Shown piece after piece: positions 1 to 6,511 of a stretch of 6,542 bases of DNA. Within the stretch, counting starts at the first letter, position 1; the number at the start of each line of letters is the position of its first letter. The DNA comes from Nostoc sp. CHAB 5715. Its GTDB lineage: Bacteria; Cyanobacteriota; Cyanobacteriia; Cyanobacteriales; Nostocaceae. A model generated the notes under the pieces. That model had not been told where the DNA came from, did no database searches, and saw nothing but the letters and a program-made list of their open reading frames with translations. Made by a program: the position numbers and the translations under genes. The stretch lies in the NCBI RefSeq assembly GCF_020829685.1, contig NZ_JAIVFR010000374.1, positions 1-6,542 of the forward strand, written 5' to 3'.

Positions 1-3000
1 GATTGATACCCTAGCAACTTCTGCGATCGCTCTTAATTGAGTTGTCAGTGTAGCAGCAAGTTCATTTACATTATCTGTCAAATCTTTCCAAGTTCCAGCC
101 GCCCCAGGGACTCTAGCTTGTCCGCCTAACTTCCCTTCGATTCCCACTTCTCGCGCTACTGTAGTTACCTGATTGGCAAACGTTGCTAGGGTATCAATCA
201 TCTCGTTGATTGTCTCTGCCAAGGTTTCAATTTCTCCCTTAGCATCTAACATCAGTTTCCGCTTCAAGTCACCATTAGCAACTGCTGTTACAACTCTGGC
301 GATACCGCGCACTTGTGCCGTTAAGTTCCCCGCCATCGAGTTAACATTATCTGTTAAATCTTTCCAAGTCCCTGCAACACCTTGGACTTGCGCTTGTCCG
401 CCTAACTTCCCTTCAGTTCCCACTTCCCGCGCCACCCGCGTTACTTCACTTGCAAAGGAACTAAGTTGATCCACCATCGTGTTGGTGGTGTTCTTCAAGT
501 CTAAAATTTCGCCTCTGGCATCGACGGTAATTTTCTTAGAAAGGTCGCCATTAGCTACAGCTTTGGTAACTTCCGCGATGTTGCGAACTTGTCCGGTGAG
601 GTTCTCCGCCATCGAGTTAACGTTGTCCGTTAAATCTTTCCAAGTCCCAGCAACTCCTCTGACGTAAGCTTGCACGCCTAATTTACCTTCCGTTCCCACC
701 TCACGGGCAACCCTTGTAACTTCTGATGCAAAAGAATTTAGCTGATCCACCATTGTATTAATGGTGTTTTTAAGTTCCTGAATTTCACCTTTAACATCAA
801 CGGTGATTTTCTTAGATAAGTCGCCGTTTGCTACCGCCGTGGTAACTTCGGCAATGTTCCGCACTTGCGCTGTCAAACTTCCCGCCATGAAATTTACACT
901 TTCGGTCAAGTCTTTCCAAGTACCTGCCCCTCCCTTAACTTCTGCTTGTACGCCCAGCTTACCTTCGGTTCCCACCTCCCGCGCCACCCGCGTCACTTCA
1001 CTTGCAAAGGAATTGAGTTGATCCACCATCGTATTGATGGTGTTTTTGAGTTCCAAAATTTCACCTTTGACATCAACGGAAATTTTCTTCGAGAGGTCGC
1101 CATTTGCCACCGCCGTTGTGACTGTAGCAATATTTCGCACTTGTGCTGTTAAGCTTCCCGCCATAAAGTTCACGCTGTCGGTCAAGTCTTTCCAAGTGCC
1201 AGCTACGCCGCGCACATCTGCTTGTACGCCCAGTTTACCCTCGCTTCCCACCTCACGGGCAACTCTTGTGACTTCCGATGCAAAAGAGTTGAGTTGATCC
1301 ACCATTATATTGATGGTATTTTTCAACTCCAGAATTTCACCTTTGACAGCAACAGTAATTTTCTTAGATAAGTCACCATTTGCGATCGCAGTTGTCACTT
1401 CGGCAATGTTCCGCACCTGTGCCGTCAAGCTTCCCGCCATGAAGTTCACGCTGTCGGTTAAATCTTTCCAAGTACCAGCAACGTCTTTGACTTCCGCTTG
1501 AACGCCCAGCTTACCTTCAGTTCCCACCTCACGGGCAACCCTTGTTACTTCACTTGCAAAGGAACTGAGTTGATCCACCATTGTGTTAATGGTATTTTTC
1601 AACTCCAGAATTTCACCTTTGACATCAACGGTGATTTTTTTGGATAAGTCGCCTCTTGCAACCGCCGTAGTTACTTCCGCAATATTCCGCACTTGTGCCG
1701 TCAAGCTTCCCGCCATGAAGTTTACGCTATCCGTTAAGTCTTTCCAAGTGCCAGCCACGCCGCGCACTTCTGCTTGCACACCCAGTTTCCCTTCGCTTCC
1801 CACTTCACGGGCAACTCTTGTAACTTCTGATGCAAAAGAGTTAAGCTGATCCACCATTGTGTTAATGGTGTTTTTCAACTCCAGAATTTCGCCTTTGACA
1901 TCGACGGTGATTTTCTTGGATAAGTCGCCTGTTGCAACCGCCGTAGTTACTTCGGCAATATTTCGCACTTGTGCCGTTAAACTTCCCGCCATGAAGTTTA
2001 CGCTATCGGTTAAATCTTTCCAAGTGCCAGCCACGCCGCGCACATCGGCTTGTACACCCAGTTTACCTTCACTGCCCACTTCACGGGCAACTCTTGTCAC
2101 TTCACTTGCAAAGGAACTGAGTTGATCCACCATTATATTGATGGTGTTCTTGAGTTCAAAAATTTCACCTCTAACATCGACAGTGATTTTTTTAGATAGA
2201 TCACCATTTGCGATCGCAGTAGCAACTTCAGCAATATTTCGCACCTGTCCGGTGAGATTACCCGCCATTAAGTTAACGTTATCAGTTAAATCTTTCCAAG
2301 TCCCCGCCACTCCCCGGACTTCTGCTTGTACGCCCAACTTACCTTCAGTTCCCACCTCACGCGCAACTCTTGTCACTTCCGATGCAAAGGAATTAAGCTG
2401 ATCCACCATTGTGTTGATGGTATTTTTCAACTCCAGAATTTCGCCTTTCACATCCACAGTGATTTTCTTGGATAAATCGCCATTAGCTACCGCCGTAGTT
2501 ACTTCGGCAATATTCCGCACCTGTGCCGTCAAGCTTCCCGCCATGAAATTCACGCTATCGGTCAGGTCTTTCCAAGTACCCGCTACCCCGCGAACTTCTG
2601 CTTGACCGCCTAATTTTCCTTCAGCACCCACCTCACGGGCAACTCTTGTTACTTCTGATGCAAAGGAATTGAGTTGATCCACCATGATGTTGACGGTGTT
2701 TTTCAACTCTAAAATTTCGCCTTTGACATCAACAGTAATTTTCTTGGAAAGGTCGCCATTCGCTACCGCCGTTGTCACTTCCGCAATGTTACGGACTTGG
2801 GCTGTCAAATTCCCTGCCATCAAGTTAACGTTGTCAGTTAAATCTTTCCAAGTACCTGCCACTCCTTTAACTTCGGCTTGCACGCCCAACTTCCCTTCAG
2901 TTCCCACTTCACGGGCAACTCGCGTTACTTCCGATGCAAAAGAATTAAGTTGATCCACCATTGTGTTAACGGTGTTTTTCAGTTCGAGAATTTCGCCTTT

Positions 3001-3237
3001 GACATCGACAGTGATTTTTTTGGATAAGTCACCATTTGCGATCGCAGTGGCAACTTCGGCAATGTTGCGAACTTGTCCGGTGAGATTACCCGCCATCAAG
3101 TTAACGTTATCCGTCAAATCCTTCCAAGTGCCAGCCACACCTTGCACTTCGGCTTGGACACCCAACTTACCTTCAGTTCCCACCTCACGGGCAACCCGCG
3201 TTACTTCCGATGCAAAAGAACCAAGCCGATCCACCAT
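1..3237 (-). repeat. Tandem array of 276-bp (92-codon) HAMP units, eleven full and one partial
   Basis: Within the kinase-type gene the codons for M-V/I-D recur with an exact 276-bp period. Their ATG complements end at 3237, 2961, 2685, 2409, 2133, 1857, 1581, 1305, 1029, 753, 477 and 201. No unit gains or loses a base. Units 1 to 10 are nearly identical in protein sequence. Units 11 and 12, the most C-terminal, diverge ([20 protein letters not shown], then [13 protein letters not shown]), as expected for the boundary with the signalling half. Two alleles alternate: [20 protein letters not shown] with ATAIANG (units 1 and 4) and [20 protein letters not shown] with TTAVANG (units 3, 5, 6, 8-9 with small changes). 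Unit 2 is a hybrid of the two. The pattern suggests unequal crossing-over or gene conversion. Confidence 0.95.
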
Positions 3238-3681
3238 CGTGTTGACGATATTAGCAGTTTGGAGAAACTCACCTTGGAGGGGTTTGCCGTCAATTTCTGT
3301 GGCGATCGTTTGGGATAAGTCACCATTGGCGACTGAGCGAATTACCCGAGTAGTTTCAGCTGTTGGTTGAACTAAATCTGTAATTAGAGTATTGACAGAA
3401 GTAACACAATCTGACCAGGAACCTCGAACATCTCCGAGAGAGGCGCGATCGGCAATTTTGCCTTCTTTGCCGACAACGTTACCAATCCGTTGTAGTTCTG
3501 CCGCCATCCGCTCATTTTGATCAATAATATCATTGAGGGTATCAGCTATTTTCCCCGCTATACCAGTATTGTCTATGGGCATCCGAGCCGAGAAGTCACC
3601 CTGTTTAACAGCATTCAGCGTTCTTAACAACTGATTTAAATCTAGATTATCACTGTCTCTAGTTAACTGTTCGGTTGCCAT
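1..3681 (-). CDS. Poly-HAMP sensor (histidine kinase-type) protein, N-terminal 1227 residues, truncated by window edge
   Basis: The minus strand is open from an ATG at 3681 to the window edge, 1227 codons without a stop. An in-frame stop lies upstream (TAG at 3739-3741) and an AAGGA ribosome site sits 7 bases before the ATG. The protein starts MATEQLTRD with no membrane segment, so it should be cytoplasmic. It is a ladder of HAMP-type units. The GD[LF] turn recurs at residues 28, 120 and 217, then every 92 residues to 1137. A typical unit reads [16 protein letters not shown], then [19 protein letters not shown], then [11 protein letters not shown]. The second unit is 5 residues longer. This arrangement is known from group III (Nik1-like) hybrid kinases and their large cyanobacterial relatives, where HAMP ladders pass signals to a C-terminal kinase. 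By family analogy the missing part should carry GAF, HisKA, HATPase_c and perhaps receiver domains; none is visible here, so kinase activity is inferred. The last four codons (bases 1-12) look aberrant. No partner gene adjoins it. Confidence 0.93.
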   Translation of the reverse strand, partial: MATEQLTRDSDNLDLNQLLRTLNAVKQGDFSARMPIDNTGIAGKIADTLNDIIDQNERMAAELQRIGNVVGKEGKIADRASLGDVRGSWSDCVTSVNTLITDLVQPTAETTRVIRSVANGDLSQTIATEIDGKPLQGEFLQTANIVNTMVDRLGSFASEVTRVAREVGTEGKLGVQAEVQGVAGTWKDLTDNVNLMAGNLTGQVRNIAEVATAIANGDLSKKITVDVKGEILELKNTVNTMVDQLNSFASEVTRVAREVGTEGKLGVQAEVKGVAGTWKDLTDNVNLMAGNLTAQVRNIAEVTTAVANGDLSKKITVDVKGEILELKNTVNIMVDQLNSFASEVTRVAREVGAEGKLGGQAEVRGVAGTWKDLTDSVNFMAGSLTAQVRNIAEVTTAVANGDLSKKITVDVKGEILELKNTINTMVDQLNSFASEVTRVAREVGTEGKLGVQAEVRGVAGTWKDLTDNVNLMAGNLTGQVRNIAEVATAIANGDLSKKITVDVRGEIFELKNTINIMVDQLSSFASEVTRVAREVGSEGKLGVQADVRGVAGTWKDLTDSVNFMAGSLTAQVRNIAEVTTAVATGDLSKKITVDVKGEILELKNTINTMVDQLNSFASEVTRVAREVGSEGKLGVQAEVRGVAGTWKDLTDSVNFMAGSLTAQVRNIAEVTTAVARGDLSKKITVDVKGEILELKNTINTMVDQLSSFASEVTRVAREVGTEGKLGVQAEVKDVAGTWKDLTDSVNFMAGSLTAQVRNIAEVTTAIANGDLSKKITVAVKGEILELKNTINIMVDQLNSFASEVTRVAREVGSEGKLGVQADVRGVAGTWKDLTDSVNFMAGSLTAQVRNIATVTTAVANGDLSKKISVDVKGEILELKNTINTMVDQLNSFASEVTRVAREVGTEGKLGVQAEVKGGAGTWKDLTESVNFMAGSLTAQVRNIAEVTTAVANGDLSKKITVDVKGEIQELKNTINTMVDQLNSFASEVTRVAREVGTEGKLGVQAYVRGVAGTWKDLTDNVNSMAENLTGQVRNIAEVTKAVANGDLSKKITVDARGEILDLKNTTNTMVDQLSSFASEVTRVAREVGTEGKLGGQAQVQGVAGTWKDLTDNVNSMAGNLTAQVRGIARVVTAVANGDLKRKLMLDAKGEIETLAETINEMIDTLATFANQVTTVAREVGIEGKLGGQARVPGAAGTWKDLTDNVNELAATLTTQLRAIAEVARVSI

Positions 3682-3688
3682 AGCCTTA

Positions 3689-3693
3689 TCCTT
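3689..3693 (-). promoter_or_regulatory. Ribosome binding site of the poly-HAMP gene
   Basis: Read on the minus strand, AAGGA lies 7 bases before the ATG at 3681. This purine-rich site supports the chosen start. No convincing -35/-10 pair could be assigned in the roughly 100 bases further upstream. Confidence 0.6.
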
Positions 3694-3698
3694 AATCT

Positions 3699-4020
3699 TG
3701 AATCTTGAGGAATTTTTTGTATTTTTTGCACCCCGTACCTAGTGAGATAACTTTTAGGTAATGCGGATCAAAATAGAGAGCAGGGAATAGAAAGTGGATC
3801 AAACTAATTTTTTATGGGTGCGAGTGTAAGCAGTTAATAAAGACTGCTAACTAAACGGTATTGCCGTCGATGTATCTGGCATACCACTTAGCTAATCATA
3901 GCTAGTTGAACTCTGTTGTGGAGCATCAATTGTCGGCGATGCCTAACTTGGGCGAGTAAGCGATCGCACGGTAGAACACACGATGACAATTAACATTAAC
4001 GTGAATTCGATTGCTCATAT
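3699..4020. other. Gene-free spacer with no clear element
   Basis: This is the divergent spacer between the poly-HAMP gene and the MITE-like element. Neither strand carries a convincing ORF. It contains one HIP1 octamer (3960-3967) and a weak 6-bp dyad (AGCAGT/ACTGCT near 3829-3848). The promoter of the minus-strand gene must lie here or just upstream, but I cannot place it. Confidence 0.6.
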
Positions 4021-4157
4021 ATAGCAGTTCTCGCTTGGGTGCAGTACAGTTTTGACCTCTCTCCTAAAAGGAGAGAGGCTTTGAATTTTACTCCCCAACG
4101 CTAGAAGGGAAGGGGCTGGGGGTTAGGTCTGTATTCCATGCAATAGAGAACCGCTAT
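4021..4157. mobile_element. MITE-like dispersed element with imperfect terminal inverted repeats
   Basis: The left end ATAGCAGTTCTC (4021-4032) and the right end GAGAACCGCTAT (4146-4157) are inverted copies with one mismatch in 12. Similarity continues inward: over the next 17 positions the left strand (to GCAGTACAG) matches the reverse complement of the right (CTGTATTCC onward) at 11. The AT-rich flanks (ATAT left, AATAT right) could be a target duplication but are too simple to be sure. Inside is a perfect 10-bp hairpin (CCTCTCTCCT, loop AAA, 4056-4078). There is no coding capacity, so any movement would depend on a transposase elsewhere. I recall similar sequence being dispersed in Nostoc-type genomes, but that is memory, not a search. 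Confidence 0.55.
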
Positions 4158-4183
4158 AATATCTACCCAATTTGCTCAATCAA

Positions 4184-4262
4184 AAAACCTCTAAGAAGGT
4201 TTTACTACGCAAAACCGTCCCTCTCCGACTCGGAGAGGGACAGACTTGAACTTTAGTTCAAG
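4184..4262. repeat. Cluster of three perfect hairpins, probable dispersed cyanobacterial repeat
   Basis: Three consecutive perfect inverted repeats are visible. AAAACCT (4184-4190) pairs with 4197-4203 across a 6-nt loop. GTCCCTCTCCG (4217-4227) pairs with 4231-4241 across the loop ACT. CTTGAACT (4245-4252) pairs with 4255-4262 across the loop TT. The middle stem resembles in composition the CCTCTCTCC hairpin of the neighbouring element. No T-run follows any of them, so they are poor intrinsic terminators. The cluster ends about 140 bases before the Uma2 start and could lie in its leader, but no promoter was identified. Confidence 0.5.
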
Positions 4263-4393
4263 GCAGGGAGAGGTTCGTCGAACTCACGTTAAGATTACGT
4301 TTTATGATTTTTGGAATTTGAGGAAAGCAGCAAATCAAGAAATCCTAACTGATAACTGAAGGTTTGCTAAAGTCAGAAATATCCGGCAACTCC

Positions 4394-4398
4394 AAGGA
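4394..4398 (+). promoter_or_regulatory. Ribosome binding site that decides the Uma2 start
   Basis: AAGGA stands 7 bases before the ATG at 4406. The reading frame is open further upstream to a TTG at 4364, but that TTG has only GAAGG almost touching it, which is too close for normal initiation. The ATG at 4406 is therefore preferred. Confidence 0.65.
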
Positions 4399-4405
4399 TT
4401 GGCAA

Positions 4406-5065
4406 ATGGTTAGAGAGTACTCAGCCCAGAGACATCTGCCTCCACTTGAAAGTGGCGATCGCCTAACTCGCCCTGAATTTGAACGGCGTTATGCGGCTGC
4501 ACCCCATATCAAGAAAGCAGAACTGATTGAAGGAATCGTTTACGTGGCATCTCCCTTAAGACATGAGCAGCATGGCAAACCCCACAGTCGGGTGATAACT
4601 TGGTTAGGAGTCTACCAATCACTGACTCCTGGCGTTGATTTGAGTGATGCCGCAACCGTCAGACTAGATTTAGACAATGAACCCCAGCCAGATGTAGTGC
4701 TGTTTATTGAACCAGACGCAGGCGGACAAACCCGTTTGAGCCGCGACGGTTACATTGAAGGATCTCCCGAATTGATTGTTGAAATTGCAGCGAGTAGCGC
4801 CGCTATTGATAGAGGCAGCAAAAAGCAGGTTTATCGCCGTAATGGGGTGTTGGAGTATGTAATCTGGCAATCTTACGAGAATAAAATTGAATGGTTTTGC
4901 CTAATTGATCGCGACTATCGATTGCTATCTCCCAGTGCAGATGGAATTATTCGCTCTGGGGTGTTTCCGGGTTTGTGGTTAGAGGTGGAGGCACTGTTAA
5001 ACAATCAGATGGTGCGAGTGTTGGAGGTGGTGCAAGCGGGTTTGAAGTCACTGGAACATGATTAG
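4406..5065 (+). CDS. Uma2 family (DUF820-type) putative PD-(D/E)XK restriction endonuclease-like protein
   Basis: A complete 219-residue protein, the usual length of the Uma2 family, which is greatly expanded in cyanobacteria. Seen directly are an N-terminal RLTRPEFERRY segment (about 19-29), the KKAELIEGIVYVASP strand region (36-50), EPQPDVVLFIEPDA with Asp96 (92-105), PELIVEIAASSAA with Glu126 (121-133), and DRGSKKQVYRRNGVLEYVIW (135-154), with Lys139/Lys140 before the GVLEY strand. In the family, the Asp and Glu followed by the conserved DRG-x-K-x-x-x-Y helix form a PD-(D/E)XK-like fold, and all these elements are present. The substrate and biological role of Uma2 proteins are not settled, so nuclease activity is inference. 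The gene stands alone between repeat clusters, with no methylase, antitoxin or transposase next to it. The ATG at 4406 is chosen over an in-frame TTG at 4364 because of AAGGA at 4394-4398. Confidence 0.9.
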   Translation: MVREYSAQRHLPPLESGDRLTRPEFERRYAAAPHIKKAELIEGIVYVASPLRHEQHGKPHSRVITWLGVYQSLTPGVDLSDAATVRLDLDNEPQPDVVLFIEPDAGGQTRLSRDGYIEGSPELIVEIAASSAAIDRGSKKQVYRRNGVLEYVIWQSYENKIEWFCLIDRDYRLLSPSADGIIRSGVFPGLWLEVEALLNNQMVRVLEVVQAGLKSLEHD

Positions 5066-5135
5066 GTTTATCCTGCTCCATTTTCTTAAGCAGCTGCTCA
5101 AGCACAGTTTCTAATTTAGCAATATCTATTGATAT

Positions 5136-5261
5136 CCCGCAAGGAACTGAAGTTCCTTGCTAATAGCAAAAGTCATCTGAAGATGACTAAATATACTCAA
5201 AAATATTTAGTCTACTTTAGTAGACTTTAGCTGTTAGCCTGGGAATTGATTCCCAGGCGGG
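5136..5261. repeat. Compound palindrome: two inverted copies of a two-hairpin module with covarying stems
   Basis: Four perfect hairpins with 2-nt loops stand in a row: 5139-5148/5151-5160 (10 bp, loop GA), 5171-5178/5181-5188 (8 bp, GA), 5209-5216/5219-5226 (8 bp, TT) and 5237-5246/5249-5258 (10 bp, TG). The whole is symmetric. The reverse complement of 5136-5194 aligns without gaps to 5203-5261 at 43 of 59 positions, around the centre ACTCAAAA (5195-5202). Six stem base pairs differ between the halves, and every one is compensated in the partner strand. The hairpins appear to be what is conserved. It starts 70 bases after the Uma2 stop. It could be a BIME-like REP cluster, a structured RNA, or a non-autonomous mobile element; no RAYT transposase is in view. 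Confidence 0.75.
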
Positions 5262-5282
5262 TGAGGAAGCTAACAGATCAAT

Positions 5283-5325
5283 GTTGGGTTTCGTTCCTCA
5301 ACCCAACCTACAATCAATTTTTTTT
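5283..5325 (+). terminator. Hairpin followed by a T-run, weak terminator candidate
   Basis: GTTGGGTT (5283-5290) pairs perfectly with AACCCAAC (5300-5307) across a 9-nt loop, and eight Ts occur at 5318-5325. The 10-base gap between stem and T-run is longer than in normal intrinsic terminators. From memory the hairpin with its flanks is a common dispersed repeat of Nostoc-type genomes, so termination may be accidental. On the plus strand it could end transcripts from the Uma2 gene; on the minus strand no T-run follows it. Confidence 0.3.
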
Positions 5326-5362
5326 GCAACAATTTAGTCTTGACACGCCACTACGTATTTTT

Positions 5363-5803
5363 TCAACTCACGATCGCACCCAACGCCCCATTCATAGATC
5401 CATTTACAGAAGAAACCTTAACAGAATCAGCTGCTAAAGAATTGGTGACTTGGGAATTGCCTAGTACGCTTCGCTTCTTCTTGGTATTACCTCGTCGCGC
5501 ACCACCCGCCATCTCGTATTCCTGGCTGGTTTTACCGTAACGGCTAGCAACTCCTAGTAACATTTTTTCTGACATTGCTATTACAGCCTGTTCTGCGTTC
5601 TTCACGTCATCTGTGAGTTTGTCAATGGTAGATAATGCAGTGTTGTAGGCAGCAAGCTTAGACCGGAGATCGTTAATTGTCATGGTGTAAGCTTGTATAG
5701 TCAATCCTTGGCCAAAGTCAAGTTCTACACTGATAGATTGTAAACTTTCAATCCGGCGATCGGCTCGTTCTAAAATGCTGGAATTTCTTTTACGACGTGC
5801 CAT
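5363..5803 (-). CDS. Conserved hypothetical cyanobacterial protein, helical
   Basis: A 146-residue protein from the ATG at 5803 to the TGA at 5363-5365. The N-terminus is basic (MARRKRNSSILERADRRIES). A predicted helical, heptad-like middle follows (about 40-85: TMTINDLRSKLAAYNTALST, then KLTDDVKNAEQAVIAMSEKM). Then comes a distinctive motif, GVASRYGKTSQEYEMAGG (about 84-101), a basic stretch (RRGNTKKKR) and a Ser/Val/Gly-rich tail that looks disordered. I recall small cyanobacterial hypothetical proteins with the same LERAxRR start and G-V-A-x-x-Y-G-K / EYEMAGG core, so I take it as a real gene of unknown function. It has no signal peptide, membrane segment or catalytic motif. The basic ends could bind nucleic acid, which is speculation. 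The ribosome site is weak (AGAG about 7 bases upstream). It stands alone and faces the 3' end of the Uma2 gene across a roughly 300-bp hairpin-rich spacer. Confidence 0.8.
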   Translation of the reverse strand: MARRKRNSSILERADRRIESLQSISVELDFGQGLTIQAYTMTINDLRSKLAAYNTALSTIDKLTDDVKNAEQAVIAMSEKMLLGVASRYGKTSQEYEMAGGARRGNTKKKRSVLGNSQVTNSLAADSVKVSSVNGSMNGALGAIVS

Positions 5804-5886
5804 AATGCATCTCTGCTACTAGGTTAATAGTACTGTTTTATACCACAACATTTCTGATTTTCATGGGAAAATATCGCAAATCAGTT

Positions 5887-5963
5887 GCGTAGGCGTAGCC
5901 CGCACTTCGGCTGCGCCCTTCGGCTACGCTCAGGACAGGCTCAGTGACCACCGTAGACATCGC
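5887..5963. repeat. Dispersed cyanobacterial repeat apparently interrupted by a second one
   Basis: GCGTAGGCGTAGCCCGC (5887-5903) and CGTAGACATCGC (5952-5963) look like the two halves of a GC-rich repeat commonly seen in Nostoc-type genomes. About 48 bases between them read CTTCGGCTGCGCCC, then CTTCGGCTACGCTCAG, and end near GTGACCAC. GCGTAGCC (5893-5900) also pairs perfectly with GGCTACGC (5922-5929), giving an 8-bp stem. The stretch is much richer in GC than its surroundings. The identity of both repeats rests on memory rather than on a search. Confidence 0.45.
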
Positions 5964-6040
5964 ATCTCTAAAGGTTTAGTTAATTTCACTTAGACTATAT
6001 TTTCTTCCAGGTAATAAATAGATTTATAAGTTCATTACAA

Positions 6041-6271
6041 CAATTGCTGCAATGATTTAAGCCTTTCTTATACATGGAAGAACATTTGTTGCAAAGTATT
6101 AAACATTTGCAGCAACGACTTATACCTTTGCAAGAAAAACTTAAGCCTTTCTTATACATGGAAGAACATTTGTTGCAAAGTATTAAGCATTTGCTGCAAC
6201 GGCTTATACATTTGTTAGAAAAACTTAAGCCTTTCTTATACATGAAGTAATCTTAGCTGCAAAGGTTTAAA
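6041..6271. repeat. 21-bp tandem repeat nested in an 84-bp higher-order repeat
   Basis: The stretch divides into eleven 21-bp units with no indels, starting at 6041, 6062, 6083 and so on to 6251. Four unit types (CCTTTCTTATACATGGAAGA-, CATTTGTTGCAAAGTATTAA-, CATTTGCAGCAACGACTTAT-, CCTTTGCAAGAAAAACTTAA-) follow one another and then repeat as an 84-bp block. The first-type unit is exact at 6062-6082 and 6146-6166. Because 21 and 84 are multiples of 3, both strands stay open. The plus strand from ATG 6074 to TAA 6248-6250 gives 58 residues in heptads (HLLQSIK, HLQQRLI, PLQEKLK, PFLYMEE). The minus strand from ATG 6243 to the stop at 5995 gives a Cys-rich 82-residue repeat. Neither start has a ribosome site, so I do not call a gene. 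Confidence 0.8.
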
Positions 6272-6461
6272 TTTTCACAGTTTCAAGCGTAGGAGCGATC
6301 GTTTTGCTTGTTGTCTGAGATAATACCTCTTGCATAAATCAAGCAATTTGAACCAATACAGTTCAGTTAAGGATTTTTGGTACTGATTTTAGACCTGTAG
6401 AGACGCGAAATTGTAGGGTGCATCCCAGTTTTTATTTTGCTCTTGAGAATAACTGTCATTG
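6272..6461. other. Gene-free spacer
   Basis: I see no supported gene on either strand. The sequence is AT-rich with stretches typical of cyanobacterial spacer repeats (TGTAGAGACGCGAAATTG near 6397-6414, then TAGGGTGCATCCCAG). The latter contains the short dyad GGGTGCATCCC. Confidence 0.5.
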
Positions 6462-6511
6462 CGAACGCGAGTGCGTCTCGTAGAGAGGAGGAACGACGAA
6501 CGCAAGTGCGT
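6462..6511. repeat. Pair of 15-bp direct repeats in a GC-rich dispersed repeat
   Basis: CGAACGCGAGTGCGT (6462-6476) recurs as CGAACGCAAGTGCGT (6497-6511), 14 of 15 identical, at a spacing of 35 bases. The surrounding sequence, GTCATTGCGAACG at the left and TTGCAATCTCATGGAC at the right, resembles an interspersed repeat common in Nostoc-type genomes. It runs toward the right edge of the window and may be cut by it. Confidence 0.5.

Noticed and set aside
173..3370. Series of plus-strand ORFs of about 62-135 codons across the kinase-type gene
   Set aside because: They recur once per 276-bp unit, exactly antisense to the HAMP repeat, and have the same period as the real minus-strand gene. They are shadows produced by repeating an open antisense frame.
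4364..4405. TTG-initiated 14-codon N-terminal extension of the Uma2 protein
   Set aside because: The TTG has no properly spaced ribosome site, whereas ATG 4406 has AAGGA 7 bases upstream and gives a family-typical length.
4670..4870. Minus-strand ORF of 66 codons inside the Uma2 gene
   Set aside because: It lies fully antisense to a well-supported gene and has no recognisable features.
4948..5164. Minus-strand open stretch with a coiled-coil-like segment (KLETVLEQLLKKMEQ) and a Pro-rich tail
   Set aside because: It has no start with a ribosome site, is bounded upstream by a stop and a hairpin, and its tail is antisense to the Uma2 3' end. It may be a gene relic, but nothing more can be supported.
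5246..5540. Plus-strand ORFs of 63 and 66 codons
   Set aside because: They overlap the hairpin region and run antisense to the 146-residue gene. Neither has family features or a ribosome site.
5995..6243. Cys-rich 82-codon minus-strand ORF as a metal-binding protein gene
   Set aside because: Its Cys pattern follows from the 21-bp repeat; the opposite strand is equally open, and no ribosome site precedes the ATG. It is kept only as part of the repeat entry.
6041..6271. CRISPR array
   Set aside because: Units are contiguous 21-mers with no unique spacers, so this is a tandem repeat and not a CRISPR.
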